Assembly (NCBI RefSeq): GCF_005484985.1
Contig: NZ_CP027942.1
Location: 1,612,001-1,676,000, forward strand
Origin: Agrococcus sp. SGAir0287
GTDB taxonomy: Bacteria > Actinomycetota > Actinomycetes > Actinomycetales > Microbacteriaceae
Reading direction: 5' to 3'
DNA: 64,000 nucleotides
This document shows, in pieces, positions 18,492-27,212 of the stretch (positions are counted from its first letter, which is position 1; every line of letters starts with the position of its first letter). The position numbers were made by a program, and so were the translations under genes. Below the pieces are notes generated by a model, which did no database searches, was not told where the DNA came from, and saw only the letters and a program-made list of their open reading frames with translations.

Positions 18492-19732
18492 CGGACGCCT
18501 CCGCCCCGCAGCCCGAGCTCGTCGACGCCGTCCCCGTCGGTCCGCTCGAGACCGTCGTCGACGACGAGGGCCTGCGTGCCGCGATCGAGCGCCTGCGTGC
18601 CGGCTCGGGCCCGATCGGCGTCGACGCCGAGCGCGCCAACGGGTTCCGGTACTCGTCGCGCGCCTACCTCGTGCAGCTGTACCGCCGCGGCTCCGGCACC
18701 GTGCTGCTCGACCCGCTCGGCATCACGGCGTGGGACGAGCTGCAGGCCGCCATCGGCGACGAGGAGTGGGTGCTGCACGCCGCGTCGCAGGATCTCCCGT
18801 GCCTGCGGGAGCTCGGGCTCGAGCCCGGCAGCCTCTTCGACACCGAGCTCGGCGCCCGGCTCGCCGGATACGAGCGCGTCGGGCTCGCCGCCGTCGTCGA
18901 GCGGCTCCTCGGCATCCGCCTCGCGAAGGAGCATGCGGCCTCCGACTGGTCGAAGCGGCCCATCGAGCCCGCGCTGCTGGCGTACGCGGCGCTCGACGTC
19001 GAGCTCATCGTCGACCTCCGCGACGCGCTCGCCGCCGACCTCGAGCGGCAGGGCAAGACCGAGATCGCCAGGCAGGAGTTCGAGGCGGCGCGCACGCGCC
19101 TGCCGAAGCCGGCCGCAGCCGAGCCGTGGCGTCGGCTCTCGGGCCTCCACCAGGTGAAGGACCGCCGCACGCTCGCGATCGCCCGCGCGCTCTGGCAGGC
19201 GCGGGACGCGTACGCGCAGGAGGTCGACGGCGCGCCCGGCCGCATCATCCCCGACTCCGCGCTCATGGCCGCCGCGACGAGCGGCGCGCGCACGAAGGCG
19301 CAGCTGGCCGCCACGAGCGGCTTCCACGGGCGGGCCTCCCGCTCGCAGCTCGATCGCTGGCTCGCGGCGCTCGAGGAGGGTCGCGCGAGCGAGGACCTGC
19401 CGGTGCTGCGCACGCCCGCCGACGGGCCGCCCCCGCCGCGCTTCTGGCGGCAGAAGCGTCCCGAGGCCGCCGCGCGCCTGCAGCGCGCGCGCGCAGCGGT
19501 CCAGGAGGCGGCGGAGGCGCTGTCGATGCCGAACGAGCAGCTGCTCACGCCCGACACGCTGCGGCGCCTCACGTGGGACTTCCGCGGCGCGCCGACGACC
19601 GACGCCGTCGCCGACGAGCTCGCGCGGCTCGGCGCGCGCCCGTGGCAGGTTGACGCGACCGCACAACGGATCGCGGCTGCGTTTGTAGAGGCGGACCAAT
19701 CGCCCGACGAGCCGTCCGACGACGCGTCGTAG
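18488..19732 (+). CDS. Ribonuclease D-like 3'-5' exonuclease with HRDC domain
   Basis: 414 residues. The exonuclease domain has the DEDD start GVDAERANGFRYSSRAYLVQL, the second acidic motif in HAASQDLPCL, and the DEDDy end LAYAALDVELIVDLRD. An HRDC domain follows (LSGLHQVKDRRTLAIARALW), with an actinobacterial C-terminal extension (LLTPDTLRRLTWDF). It is expected to trim the 3' ends of structured RNAs such as tRNA precursors. It is coupled to DUF3000 by a 4-base overlap. Confidence 0.92.
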   Translation: MTDASAPQPELVDAVPVGPLETVVDDEGLRAAIERLRAGSGPIGVDAERANGFRYSSRAYLVQLYRRGSGTVLLDPLGITAWDELQAAIGDEEWVLHAASQDLPCLRELGLEPGSLFDTELGARLAGYERVGLAAVVERLLGIRLAKEHAASDWSKRPIEPALLAYAALDVELIVDLRDALAADLERQGKTEIARQEFEAARTRLPKPAAAEPWRRLSGLHQVKDRRTLAIARALWQARDAYAQEVDGAPGRIIPDSALMAAATSGARTKAQLAATSGFHGRASRSQLDRWLAALEEGRASEDLPVLRTPADGPPPPRFWRQKRPEAAARLQRARAAVQEAAEALSMPNEQLLTPDTLRRLTWDFRGAPTTDAVADELARLGARPWQVDATAQRIAAAFVEADQSPDEPSDDAS

Positions 19733-19820
19733 GGAATCCGCAACCGACTCCCCCGTCCCACGGCGGCTGCCTAGGCTCGTCGTGCACCGTGACGTGCATC
19801 CACCCATGCAGGAGGCTTCA

Positions 19821-21017
19821 GTGGCACACGACGTCGTGTTCGTCGACGGCGTCCGCACCCCGTTCGGGCGTGCGGGCGAGAAGGGCATGTACTGGCAGAC
19901 GCGGGCCGACGACCTCGCCGTGAAGGCGCTCGTCGGGCTCCTCGAGCGGAATCCCTCGCTGCCGACCGATCGGATCGACGAGGTCGCCATCGCGGCGACG
20001 ACCCAGACCGGTGACCAGGGACTCACGCTCGGCCGCACGGTGGGCATGCTCGCCGGGCTGCCGAAGTCCGTGCCCGGCTATGCGATCGACCGCATGTGCG
20101 CGGGCGCGATGACGGCCGTCACGGCCGTCGCCGGCGGCATCGCGCTCGGCGGCTACGACGTCGCGATCGCCGGCGGCGTCGAGCACATGGGCAGGCACCC
20201 CATGGGCCTCGACGCCGATCCGAACCCGCGGTTCGTCGCCGAGCGGATGGTCTCGGCCGACGCGCTCAACATGGGCAAGACGGCCGAGCGCATCCACGAC
20301 CGCTTCCCGCACCTCACGAAGGAGCGTGCGGACCGCTACGCGATGCGCAGCCAGCAGAAGTACGCCGCCGCGCTCGCCGCGGGCGACATCGCGCCGGACC
20401 TCGTGCCGGTCGCACTGCAGACGGCCGAGGGATGGGGCCTCGCGACGGCCGACGAGGCGCCGCGTCCGGAGACGACGATGGAGGGACTCGCGACCCTCAA
20501 GACGCCCTTCCGCGAGTTCGGGCGCGTGACGGCGGGCAACGCGTCGGGCCTCAACGACGGCGCGACGATGTCGATCATCGCCTCGTCCGACGTCGCGAAG
20601 GAGCTCGGGCTCACGACGAAGATGCGGCTCGTGTCCTTCGGCTTCGCCGGCGTCGACCCCGAGATCATGGGCATCGGACCCGTGCCGAGCACCGAGAAGG
20701 CGCTGCGGAAGGCCGGCCTGTCGATCGACGACATCGGCCTGTTCGAGCTCAACGAGGCGTTCGCCGTGCAAGTGCTCTCCTTCACGGACCACTTCGGCAT
20801 CGACGACGACGACCCGCGCGTGAACCCGTACGGCGGCGCCATCGCGATCGGCCACCCGCTCGCGTCGAGCGGCGTGCGCCTCATGGTGCAGCTCGCGCGG
20901 CAGTTCGAGCAGCACCCCGAGGTGCGCTACGGCCTCACCGCCATGTGCGTCGGGCTCGGCCAGGGCGGCACCGTCATCTGGGAGAACCCCCACTTCACCG
21001 GAAGGAAGCGCAAGTGA
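19821..21017 (+). CDS. fadA: Acetyl-CoA C-acyltransferase (beta-oxidation thiolase)
   Basis: 398 residues. The thiolase cleaves 3-ketoacyl-CoA to acetyl-CoA in the last step of fatty-acid beta-oxidation. The nucleophilic Cys is in AIDRMCAGAMTAV, the active-site His in YGGAIAIGHPLASSG, and the second Cys in LTAMCVGLGQGG. A perfect AGGAGG (19810-19815) fixes the GTG start. A TAGGCT box at 19772-19777 is a likely -10. The stop overlaps the fadB start (GTGA), as expected for an enzyme complex. Confidence 0.94.
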   Translation: MAHDVVFVDGVRTPFGRAGEKGMYWQTRADDLAVKALVGLLERNPSLPTDRIDEVAIAATTQTGDQGLTLGRTVGMLAGLPKSVPGYAIDRMCAGAMTAVTAVAGGIALGGYDVAIAGGVEHMGRHPMGLDADPNPRFVAERMVSADALNMGKTAERIHDRFPHLTKERADRYAMRSQQKYAAALAAGDIAPDLVPVALQTAEGWGLATADEAPRPETTMEGLATLKTPFREFGRVTAGNASGLNDGATMSIIASSDVAKELGLTTKMRLVSFGFAGVDPEIMGIGPVPSTEKALRKAGLSIDDIGLFELNEAFAVQVLSFTDHFGIDDDDPRVNPYGGAIAIGHPLASSGVRLMVQLARQFEQHPEVRYGLTAMCVGLGQGGTVIWENPHFTGRKRK

Positions 21018-23155
21018 GCATCGCCGACGAGTTCCCGCGCCTCGCGGCCGCGCAGTTCGACGAGGTCGTCACCCACTCGTACGTCCGCGACGTCGCGCTG
21101 CCCTCGGGCCGCACGCTCGCGCTCGTGACGCTCGACAACGGCCGCGACCACACGCGGCCCTCGACGCTCGGCCCCGCGACGCTCTTCGAGCTCGGCGACG
21201 TGCTCGAGGCGCAGCGCGGCCGCGCGGCCGCCGGGCGGATCGACGCGATCGCGGTCACGGGGAAGCCGTACTTCCTCGCCGCAGGCGCCGACCTGTCGAA
21301 CGTCGGGCTGCTGCCCGATCGCGAGACCGGCGCGGAGCTCGGGCGACTCGGCCACCGCGTCCTCGGGCTGCTGCACGACGCCGGCGTGCCGACCTTCGTG
21401 TTCATCAACGGCCTCGCCCTCGGCGGCGGCCTCGAGATCGGCCTGAACGCCGACTACCGCACGATCAACGCCACCGCTCCCGCCGTCGCCCTCCCCGAGG
21501 TCTTCCTCGGCCTCATCCCGGGCTGGGGCGGCGCGTACCTGCTGCCGAACCTCATCGGCATCGAGCACGCGCTCACGGTCGTCATCGAGAACCCGCTCAA
21601 GCAGAACCGCGTGCTGAAGCCCGAGCAGGTGCTCGAGCTCGGCATCGCCGACGCGATGTTCGGCCCGGCGTCCTTCCTCGAGCAGTCGCTCGCGTGGGCG
21701 GACGACGTGCTCGGGGGCGCGACGGTCGAGCGGCCGAACGTGCCCGGCCGCCTCGAGCGCGCCGTGAAGTGGGACGTCGCGATCGGCATCGCACGGCGGT
21801 CGCTCGAGTCGAAGATCGGCACGGTCGCCCTCGCCCCCTACAAGGCGCTCGAGCTGCTCCAGGGCGCGAAGAAGGCGTCGCGCGCCGAGGCCTTCGCCGC
21901 CGAGGACGCCGCGCTCACCGAGCTCATCGCCTCCGACCAGTTCCACGCGTCGATCTACGCCTTCGACCTCGTGCAGAAGCGTGCGAAGCGCCCCGCAGGT
22001 GCGCCCGACAAGGAGCTCGCGCGCCCGGTGACGAAGGTCGGCATCATCGGCGCCGGCCTCATGGCCAGCCAGTTCGCGCTGCTGTTCCTGCGTCGCCTCC
22101 AGGTGCCCGTCGTCATCACCGACCTCGACCAGGGGCGCGTGGACGCCGCGCTGGCCGGCATCCGGAAGGAGATCGCCGGGCTGCAGGAGAAGGGCCGGCT
22201 CGACGCCGACACGGCCAACCGGCTCTCCGCGCTCCTGTCGGGCACCGTCGACAAGGCCGACTTCGCCGACTGCGACTGGGTGATCGAGGCCGTCTTCGAG
22301 GAGCTGGGCGTCAAGCAGCAGGTCTTCGCGGAGGTCGAGCCGCACCTGAGCCCCGAGGCGATCATCGCGACGAACACCTCGAGCCTCTCGGTCGAGCAGA
22401 TCGGCGCGCGCCTCGCGCACCCCGAGCGCCTCGTCGGCTTCCACTTCTTCAACCCCGTCGCGGTCATGCCGCTCATCGAGGTCGTGCGCACGCCGCACAC
22501 CGAGGACGCGGCGCTCGCGACCGCGATGCGCGTCGCGAAGGACCTCAAGAAGACCGCCGTCATCACGCGCGACACCCCGGGCTTCGTCGTCAACCGCGTC
22601 CTCGCGAAGCTGCTCGGCGAGGCGATGCACGCGGTCGAGCAGGGCACGCCCTTCGAGACCGTCGTCGCGGCACAGCAGCCCTTCGGGCTGCCGATGGATC
22701 CGTTCGTCCTCCTCGACCTCGTCGGCCTGAAGGTCGGCGCGCACGTGCTCGACACGCACCACGGCGCCTTCCCCGACCGGTTCTTCGAGTCGGACGCGCT
22801 GCACGAGCTCGCCGAGGCCGGCGTGCTGCTCGAGCGCGACCGCAAGGGCGAGGTGAAGGGCATCGACAAGCGTGCCGTGGCGATCGTGAAGCGCCACACG
22901 CCCAAGGGCGCCACGCCGTACACCGCGGAGCAGCTGCGCGAGCGGCTCGAGGTCGGCCTCGCCGACGAGATCCATCGCATGCTCGAGGACGAGGTCGTCG
23001 TCGGCCCCGAGGACATCGACCTGTGCATGATCCTCGGCGCGGGCTGGCCGTTCCAGATGGGCGGCGTGACGCCGTACCTCGATCGCGTCGGCGCATCCGA
23101 GCGCGCCTTCGGCGGCGCGTTCCACGAGCCGCGCATCGCGGGGCCGTCCGCCTAG
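21014..23155 (+). CDS. fadB: Fatty-acid oxidation multifunctional protein (enoyl-CoA hydratase/3-hydroxyacyl-CoA dehydrogenase)
   Basis: 713 residues. The N-terminal crotonase domain (AAGADLSNVGL oxyanion region; GLALGGGLEIGL; PEVFLGLIPGWGGAYLLPNL) hydrates enoyl-CoA. The central Rossmann domain (VGIIGAGLMASQFALLF; FADCDWVIEAVFEEL; IIATNTSSLSV) and the C-terminal dehydrogenase domain (HFFNPVAVMPLIEVV, DTPGFVVNRVLAK) oxidise 3-hydroxyacyl-CoA with NAD. It runs as a translationally coupled pair with the thiolase upstream. Confidence 0.95.
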   Translation: MSIADEFPRLAAAQFDEVVTHSYVRDVALPSGRTLALVTLDNGRDHTRPSTLGPATLFELGDVLEAQRGRAAAGRIDAIAVTGKPYFLAAGADLSNVGLLPDRETGAELGRLGHRVLGLLHDAGVPTFVFINGLALGGGLEIGLNADYRTINATAPAVALPEVFLGLIPGWGGAYLLPNLIGIEHALTVVIENPLKQNRVLKPEQVLELGIADAMFGPASFLEQSLAWADDVLGGATVERPNVPGRLERAVKWDVAIGIARRSLESKIGTVALAPYKALELLQGAKKASRAEAFAAEDAALTELIASDQFHASIYAFDLVQKRAKRPAGAPDKELARPVTKVGIIGAGLMASQFALLFLRRLQVPVVITDLDQGRVDAALAGIRKEIAGLQEKGRLDADTANRLSALLSGTVDKADFADCDWVIEAVFEELGVKQQVFAEVEPHLSPEAIIATNTSSLSVEQIGARLAHPERLVGFHFFNPVAVMPLIEVVRTPHTEDAALATAMRVAKDLKKTAVITRDTPGFVVNRVLAKLLGEAMHAVEQGTPFETVVAAQQPFGLPMDPFVLLDLVGLKVGAHVLDTHHGAFPDRFFESDALHELAEAGVLLERDRKGEVKGIDKRAVAIVKRHTPKGATPYTAEQLRERLEVGLADEIHRMLEDEVVVGPEDIDLCMILGAGWPFQMGGVTPYLDRVGASERAFGGAFHEPRIAGPSA

Positions 23156-24682
23156 GTGGACCGCGCGCTCGTCGACGCCCTCGCCCACGACCTGGCAGCA
23201 GCCGGGTACGCGGGCGGGGGCGTCGCCGCGCGCATCGGCGTCCACGCGGCGGACGCGCTGGCGAGGATGGTGGCGACGCCCGCGCGCCGCGCGCTCGGCG
23301 ACGCGACCGACGCGCTCGCGACGATCGTGCGGCTCCTGTGGCTCGGCGACCGGGCCCCCGCAGCCGACCTCGATGCCGCGCTGCCGACCGTCGGCCTCGA
23401 GGGCCTCGCGGCGCTGGGCATCGTCGAGATCGCGGACGACGACGCCGCTCCCCTGCTGACCATCCGCCCGCACGCCTTCCGGGACGTCCTCGGCGACGGC
23501 TCGTGGTGGATCGCGAGCGATCTCGACGAGCTCTCCGGCGTCCACCCGCTGCGCGAGGACCACGTGCTGGGCGTCGGCGGCGCCGCACGCACCCTCGCGG
23601 CGATCCTGCCTCCCGTGCGCGCGACCTCGGCGCTCGACCTCGGCTCGGGCTGCGGCATCGTCTCGCTGCACCTCGCCCGGCTCGCCGACCACGTCGTCGC
23701 GACCGATCTCTCCGAGCGCGCGCTCGCGCTCACGCGCCTCACCTGCGCCCTCAACGGCGTCGACCACGTGGAGACCCGGCAGGGCGACCTCTGGGCACCC
23801 GTCGCAGGCGAGCGCTTCGACCTCGTGGCGTCGAACCCGCCGTTCGTCATCACCCCGCGCGCCGAGGGCGTCCCTGCCTACGAGTACCGCGACGGCGGGC
23901 GCACGGGCGACGCGCTCATGCAGGAGGTCGTCGAGGGCCTCGGCGCCCACCTCGCGCCCGGCGGCGCCGCCCGCCTGCTCGGCAACTGGGAGTCGCTCGC
24001 AGGCGCCGCGGGCCTCGATCGCGTACGCGCCTGGCTCGCGACGGGCGGCGTCGACGGCTGGGTGCTCGAGCGCGAGACGCTCGACGTCGTGCGCTACGCG
24101 GAGCTGTGGCTGCGCGACGGCGGAACGCGGCCCGGCGACCAGGACCACGCTCCCCTGCTGACGGCGTGGCTCGACGACTTCGCAGCGCGCGACGTGCGGT
24201 CGATCGGCCTCGGCTGGGTCGTGGCGCACGCGCGCGACGAGGATGCGGCGGCCCCGCGCATCCGCGTCGAGCGCGTCGGCAACGCGCTGGGGCTCGAGCA
24301 CGTCGGCGTCCACCTCGCCGACTCGCTCGACGTGCAGGAGCGCGTCGCAGCGCTCGACGACGCCGACCTGCGCGACGTGCACCTCCTGGTGCAGGCCGAC
24401 GTCACGGAGCTGCGCCACCTGCGACCGGGTGCCTCCGGCCCGACGGTCATCGAGCTCACGCAGGGCGGCGCGCTCGGACGGACGACGCCCGTCGACACGG
24501 CCGTCGCCGGGCTCGTGGGCGCGAGCGACGGCGAGCTGTCGGTCGGCGCGATCCTCGACGCGATCGCGTCGCTGCTCGACGTCGACGCCGAGGCGCTCTC
24601 GGCCGAGGCGCTGCCCGCCGTGCGCGAGCTGTGGATCCGCGGCTACCTCGTGGAGCGTGCCGCGGAGCCCGACGCCGGCTGA
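23156..24682 (+). CDS. SAM-dependent methyltransferase, NPPF type
   Basis: 508 residues starting at the GTG right after the fadB stop. A N-terminal alpha-helical domain (about 1-140) precedes a class I Rossmann fold with the SAM motif SALDLGSGCGIVSLHLA and the catalytic-loop motif DLVASNPPFVITPR. NPPF/NPPY loops are found in N-methyltransferases acting on Gln side chains or nucleobases. A further C-terminal domain (about 350-508) is specific to actinobacterial homologues. The substrate is unknown. Its last 40 bases overlap the convergent NAD(P)HX dehydratase gene. Confidence 0.85.
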   Translation: MDRALVDALAHDLAAAGYAGGGVAARIGVHAADALARMVATPARRALGDATDALATIVRLLWLGDRAPAADLDAALPTVGLEGLAALGIVEIADDDAAPLLTIRPHAFRDVLGDGSWWIASDLDELSGVHPLREDHVLGVGGAARTLAAILPPVRATSALDLGSGCGIVSLHLARLADHVVATDLSERALALTRLTCALNGVDHVETRQGDLWAPVAGERFDLVASNPPFVITPRAEGVPAYEYRDGGRTGDALMQEVVEGLGAHLAPGGAARLLGNWESLAGAAGLDRVRAWLATGGVDGWVLERETLDVVRYAELWLRDGGTRPGDQDHAPLLTAWLDDFAARDVRSIGLGWVVAHARDEDAAAPRIRVERVGNALGLEHVGVHLADSLDVQERVAALDDADLRDVHLLVQADVTELRHLRPGASGPTVIELTQGGALGRTTPVDTAVAGLVGASDGELSVGAILDAIASLLDVDAEALSAEALPAVRELWIRGYLVERAAEPDAG

Positions 24683-25515
24683 TCGCTCGCGAGCACGTCG
24701 CGCACGACCTCGGCGACCCGCTCGGCGACCTCGAGCGCGACGAGCGGCCCGCCGCGGGAGGCCAGCATGCCCGCCTCGCAGTGCAGCCACGCGGCGGTCG
24801 CGCCGAGGTCGACGAGGATGCCCGGATCGGTGACGATCGCGTCGGCATGCGCGGCGAGCAGCGCACCCGCGATCCCGGCGAGCACGTCGCCCGTGCCCGC
24901 GGTGGCGAGCCAGTGGGTCGGCGCCTCGACCAGTGCCGTGCGCGCGCCGTCGGCGACGATCGTGCGCGCACCCTTGAGCAGCACCGTCGCGCCCGTGCGC
25001 TCCGCGGCCTCGCGTGCCCAGCGCTCGGGATCGCCCTCGATCGTCGACCGCTCGACGTCGATGCCGAGGGCGACGAGCAGCGTGCGCAGCTCACCGGCGT
25101 GCGGCGTCAGGAGGCGCGGTGCGTCGCCGAGGCGCACGAGGTCGAGCGCGCCGGCGTCGAGCACGACGGGCACGCCCTGCCCCATCGCCTCGTGCAGCGT
25201 CGCGCGCAGCGACGGCGAGCGATGCGCGGCATCCGTGCCGGAGCCGAGGACCCATGCCTGCACGCGCCCGGTGCCGGCCACGGTCTCGGGACGGCGGTGC
25301 AGCACGTGGTCGGCCGCGCGACGCGGACCGACGTAGCGCACCATGCCCGCCCCGGCGCGATGGGCGGCCTCGACGCCGAGCACCGCGGCGCCCGGATACG
25401 CGTCCGAGCCCGTGACGAGGCCGACGACGCCGCGCGCGTACTTGTCGTCGTCGGCGGCCGGCACGCGCAGCCGGTCGCGCGCATCCTCCGCAGCCCAGCG
25501 CGTCGTGGATCCCAC
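24643..25515 (-). CDS. nnrD: ADP-dependent NAD(P)H-hydrate dehydratase
   Basis: About 290 residues of the ribokinase-like NnrD/YjeF-C family, which repairs hydrated NAD(P)H using ADP or ATP. Conserved parts are KYARGVVGLVTGSDAYPGAAVL near the start, AWVLGSGTD, LLTPHAGEL, LLKGARTIV, and the nucleotide/catalytic GTGDVLAGIAGALL. The epimerase half (NnrE) is not fused to it. A GTG at 25524 is also in frame, but a TAGCGT box seven bases before the GTG at 25515 favours the shorter form. It overlaps the methyltransferase gene by 40 bases at the 3' end. Confidence 0.9.
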   Translation of the reverse strand: MGSTTRWAAEDARDRLRVPAADDDKYARGVVGLVTGSDAYPGAAVLGVEAAHRAGAGMVRYVGPRRAADHVLHRRPETVAGTGRVQAWVLGSGTDAAHRSPSLRATLHEAMGQGVPVVLDAGALDLVRLGDAPRLLTPHAGELRTLLVALGIDVERSTIEGDPERWAREAAERTGATVLLKGARTIVADGARTALVEAPTHWLATAGTGDVLAGIAGALLAAHADAIVTDPGILVDLGATAAWLHCEAGMLASRGGPLVALEVAERVAEVVRDVLASDQPASGSAARSTR

Positions 25516-25525
25516 GCTCGGCACG

Positions 25526-25825
25526 CTACGGCACGCGCCGCACGCGCACGCGCGGCTGGTCGATGAGATCGCCGTCGATGCGTCGCCGTCGCGTGCCGAT
25601 CACCTCGTCGACCTTCGTGTCGTCGCCCTGCACCGGGCTGGCGGCGATGCGCGTCTCGCGCTCGAACACGTGGGTCTTGTCCTGGTTGCGGTAGCGGCGG
25701 TAGATCGAGGCGTACACGGCGATGCCCGCGACGGGTCCGGCGGCGAGCAGCGCGAGGAGGTAGCCCTCGCCGTCCGACGACGCGACGACGGCGGCGACCT
25801 GCGCGAGCTCGTGCACGCCCATCAT
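25526..25825 (-). CDS. Small one-helix membrane protein of the SPFH cassette
   Basis: 99 residues, starting at overlapping ATGs (25825 or 25822) within the stop of the upstream zinc-ribbon gene, so it is tightly coupled. One membrane helix (GYLLALLAAGPVAGIAVYASIYRRYRN, residues about 21-47) is followed by a charged cytoplasmic tail (KTHVFERETRIAAS, DEVIGTRRRRIDGDLID). I know no defined family. By position it resembles the small membrane member of Bacillus ydjGHI-like operons; this is inference. Confidence 0.75.
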   Translation of the reverse strand: MMGVHELAQVAAVVASSDGEGYLLALLAAGPVAGIAVYASIYRRYRNQDKTHVFERETRIAASPVQGDDTKVDEVIGTRRRRIDGDLIDQPRVRVRRVP

Positions 25826-27192
25826 CGCCACCACCACGAGAAGAGGGCCGCGCCCACGATCGGCAGCACGAGCGCCTCGACGAGCACGCCGACCCCGAAC
25901 GCGACGGCGAGCAGCCTGCCCTTCGCGAGCGGGATGCTGCCCATCGTCTCTCCCGTCCGACCGTTGACGGCCACGTAGTGCACCATGCCCCGACCGCCCT
26001 CGACGTGATGGTACGAGTACAGCCAGACGGGCAGGTACATGGCGACCCAGCGCGTGCCATGCACGTCGAGCGCCTCGGTCTCCCAGCGCACGCCGCGATC
26101 GTAGGCCTGCAGCGTCGGGCGCACCTGCGCCCGTCCGATCGACATGAGCTGGTCCTCGAACCGCGGCTGCATCGCCGCCACGTCCTGGTCGCGGCGCTCC
26201 GACGTGAAGCCCGCGAGATAGGCGGCGTTCCACGCGACGGCGTTCTTCGTGTCGAAGGGCAGGATCGAGTTCACGATGTTGTTCGTCGACCGGTCGACGT
26301 CGAGGTTCGAGCGCTCGGCCGACGACTCGAACGTCAGGTCGTCGACCGTGACGTCGACCGCGCGGCGCACGCGCACGACGTCGGCGTCGTAGTAGGTGCG
26401 TCGGTTCTCCTTCGTGCCGCGCGTGTACCGCCGCGTCTCCACCTCGCCGACTCCCTCCAGTCGCGTGGAGGCATGCGCGTCGACGACCATGTACGGCAGG
26501 TAGACGCCGACGACGTTCTCGGGCGCGAACTCCGCCTTGAATCGCGGATGCGCGAAGAAGCGCCGAGCGGCCGCGAACGCCCGGATGCGCTCGACGGCGT
26601 CGGCGTGCGGCAGGGCGAACGGCAGCACGGCGTCCGGCACGGCGCCGTTCGGGATCTGCCGGTTCACGTCGAGCCGCTGCCTGCACCAGTGGCACCGCGC
26701 GCTCATCGCGTCGTTCGTGTCGATGACGACCTCGGCGCCGCAGCCTGCGCACGCGATCGTCAGGATCGTCGCCGCGTCGGGCCGGATGTCCTGCGCGCCG
26801 GAGGCGACGACGGTGCCGCGCAGCTCCTCGATGCCCTCGCCGAGCCCGAGCCGCTCCTCGACGCGCTCCTCGGACCACTCGTTGCGGCAGTAGCCGCATC
26901 GCAGCATGCCGCCGCGGTCGATCGCGAGACGGATGTCCGTCGAGCCGCACCGCGGGCAGCGGTTGATGCCGTCGTCGAGGCGCTGGTTCTGCGTGCTGGG
27001 CGCCTGCGGCGGCACGGCGAGCTCCACGGGCGGCGCAGCGGCCGCGGGCGCGTCGATGCGTGCATCGGGGTCCGGCGGCGGCAGCGGCTGCCGTGGCGCG
27101 ACCGGCACGGCGCGCGGATGCGGCGGATGCTGCTGCGGCGAGCCGCCGCCGGTGGGTCCCGGCGGCGGCGCCTGCGGCGGGGGCAACGTCAT
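25822..27192 (-). CDS. TFIIB-type zinc-ribbon membrane protein (YdjG-like)
   Basis: 456 residues. A Pro-rich N-terminus (1-60) leads to a zinc ribbon CPRC...CGYC (79-102) and a second CAGC...CHWC pair (about 143-168). A long soluble domain follows (ALPHADAVERIRAFAAARRFFAHPRFKAEF, then ENVVGVYLPYMVVDAHAS), with a C-terminal membrane hairpin (LLAVAFGVGVLVEALVLPIVGAALF). The soluble domain contains phage/envelope-type sequences seen in YdjG-like proteins, whose Bacillus member acts with PspA and the SPFH protein YdjI at the membrane. It lies between an SPFH gene and a small membrane gene. Confidence 0.82.
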   Translation of the reverse strand: MTLPPPQAPPPGPTGGGSPQQHPPHPRAVPVAPRQPLPPPDPDARIDAPAAAAPPVELAVPPQAPSTQNQRLDDGINRCPRCGSTDIRLAIDRGGMLRCGYCRNEWSEERVEERLGLGEGIEELRGTVVASGAQDIRPDAATILTIACAGCGAEVVIDTNDAMSARCHWCRQRLDVNRQIPNGAVPDAVLPFALPHADAVERIRAFAAARRFFAHPRFKAEFAPENVVGVYLPYMVVDAHASTRLEGVGEVETRRYTRGTKENRRTYYDADVVRVRRAVDVTVDDLTFESSAERSNLDVDRSTNNIVNSILPFDTKNAVAWNAAYLAGFTSERRDQDVAAMQPRFEDQLMSIGRAQVRPTLQAYDRGVRWETEALDVHGTRWVAMYLPVWLYSYHHVEGGRGMVHYVAVNGRTGETMGSIPLAKGRLLAVAFGVGVLVEALVLPIVGAALFSWWWR

Positions 27193-27212
27193 GCTCGGCT
27201 CCTCGAGGGCCC

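Noticed and set aside
20927..24790. Long antisense open frame opposite fadA-fadB and the methyltransferase.
   Set aside because: It has the same low-complexity Arg/Ala/Val-rich composition as other GC shadows, while the sense genes have intact motifs throughout.
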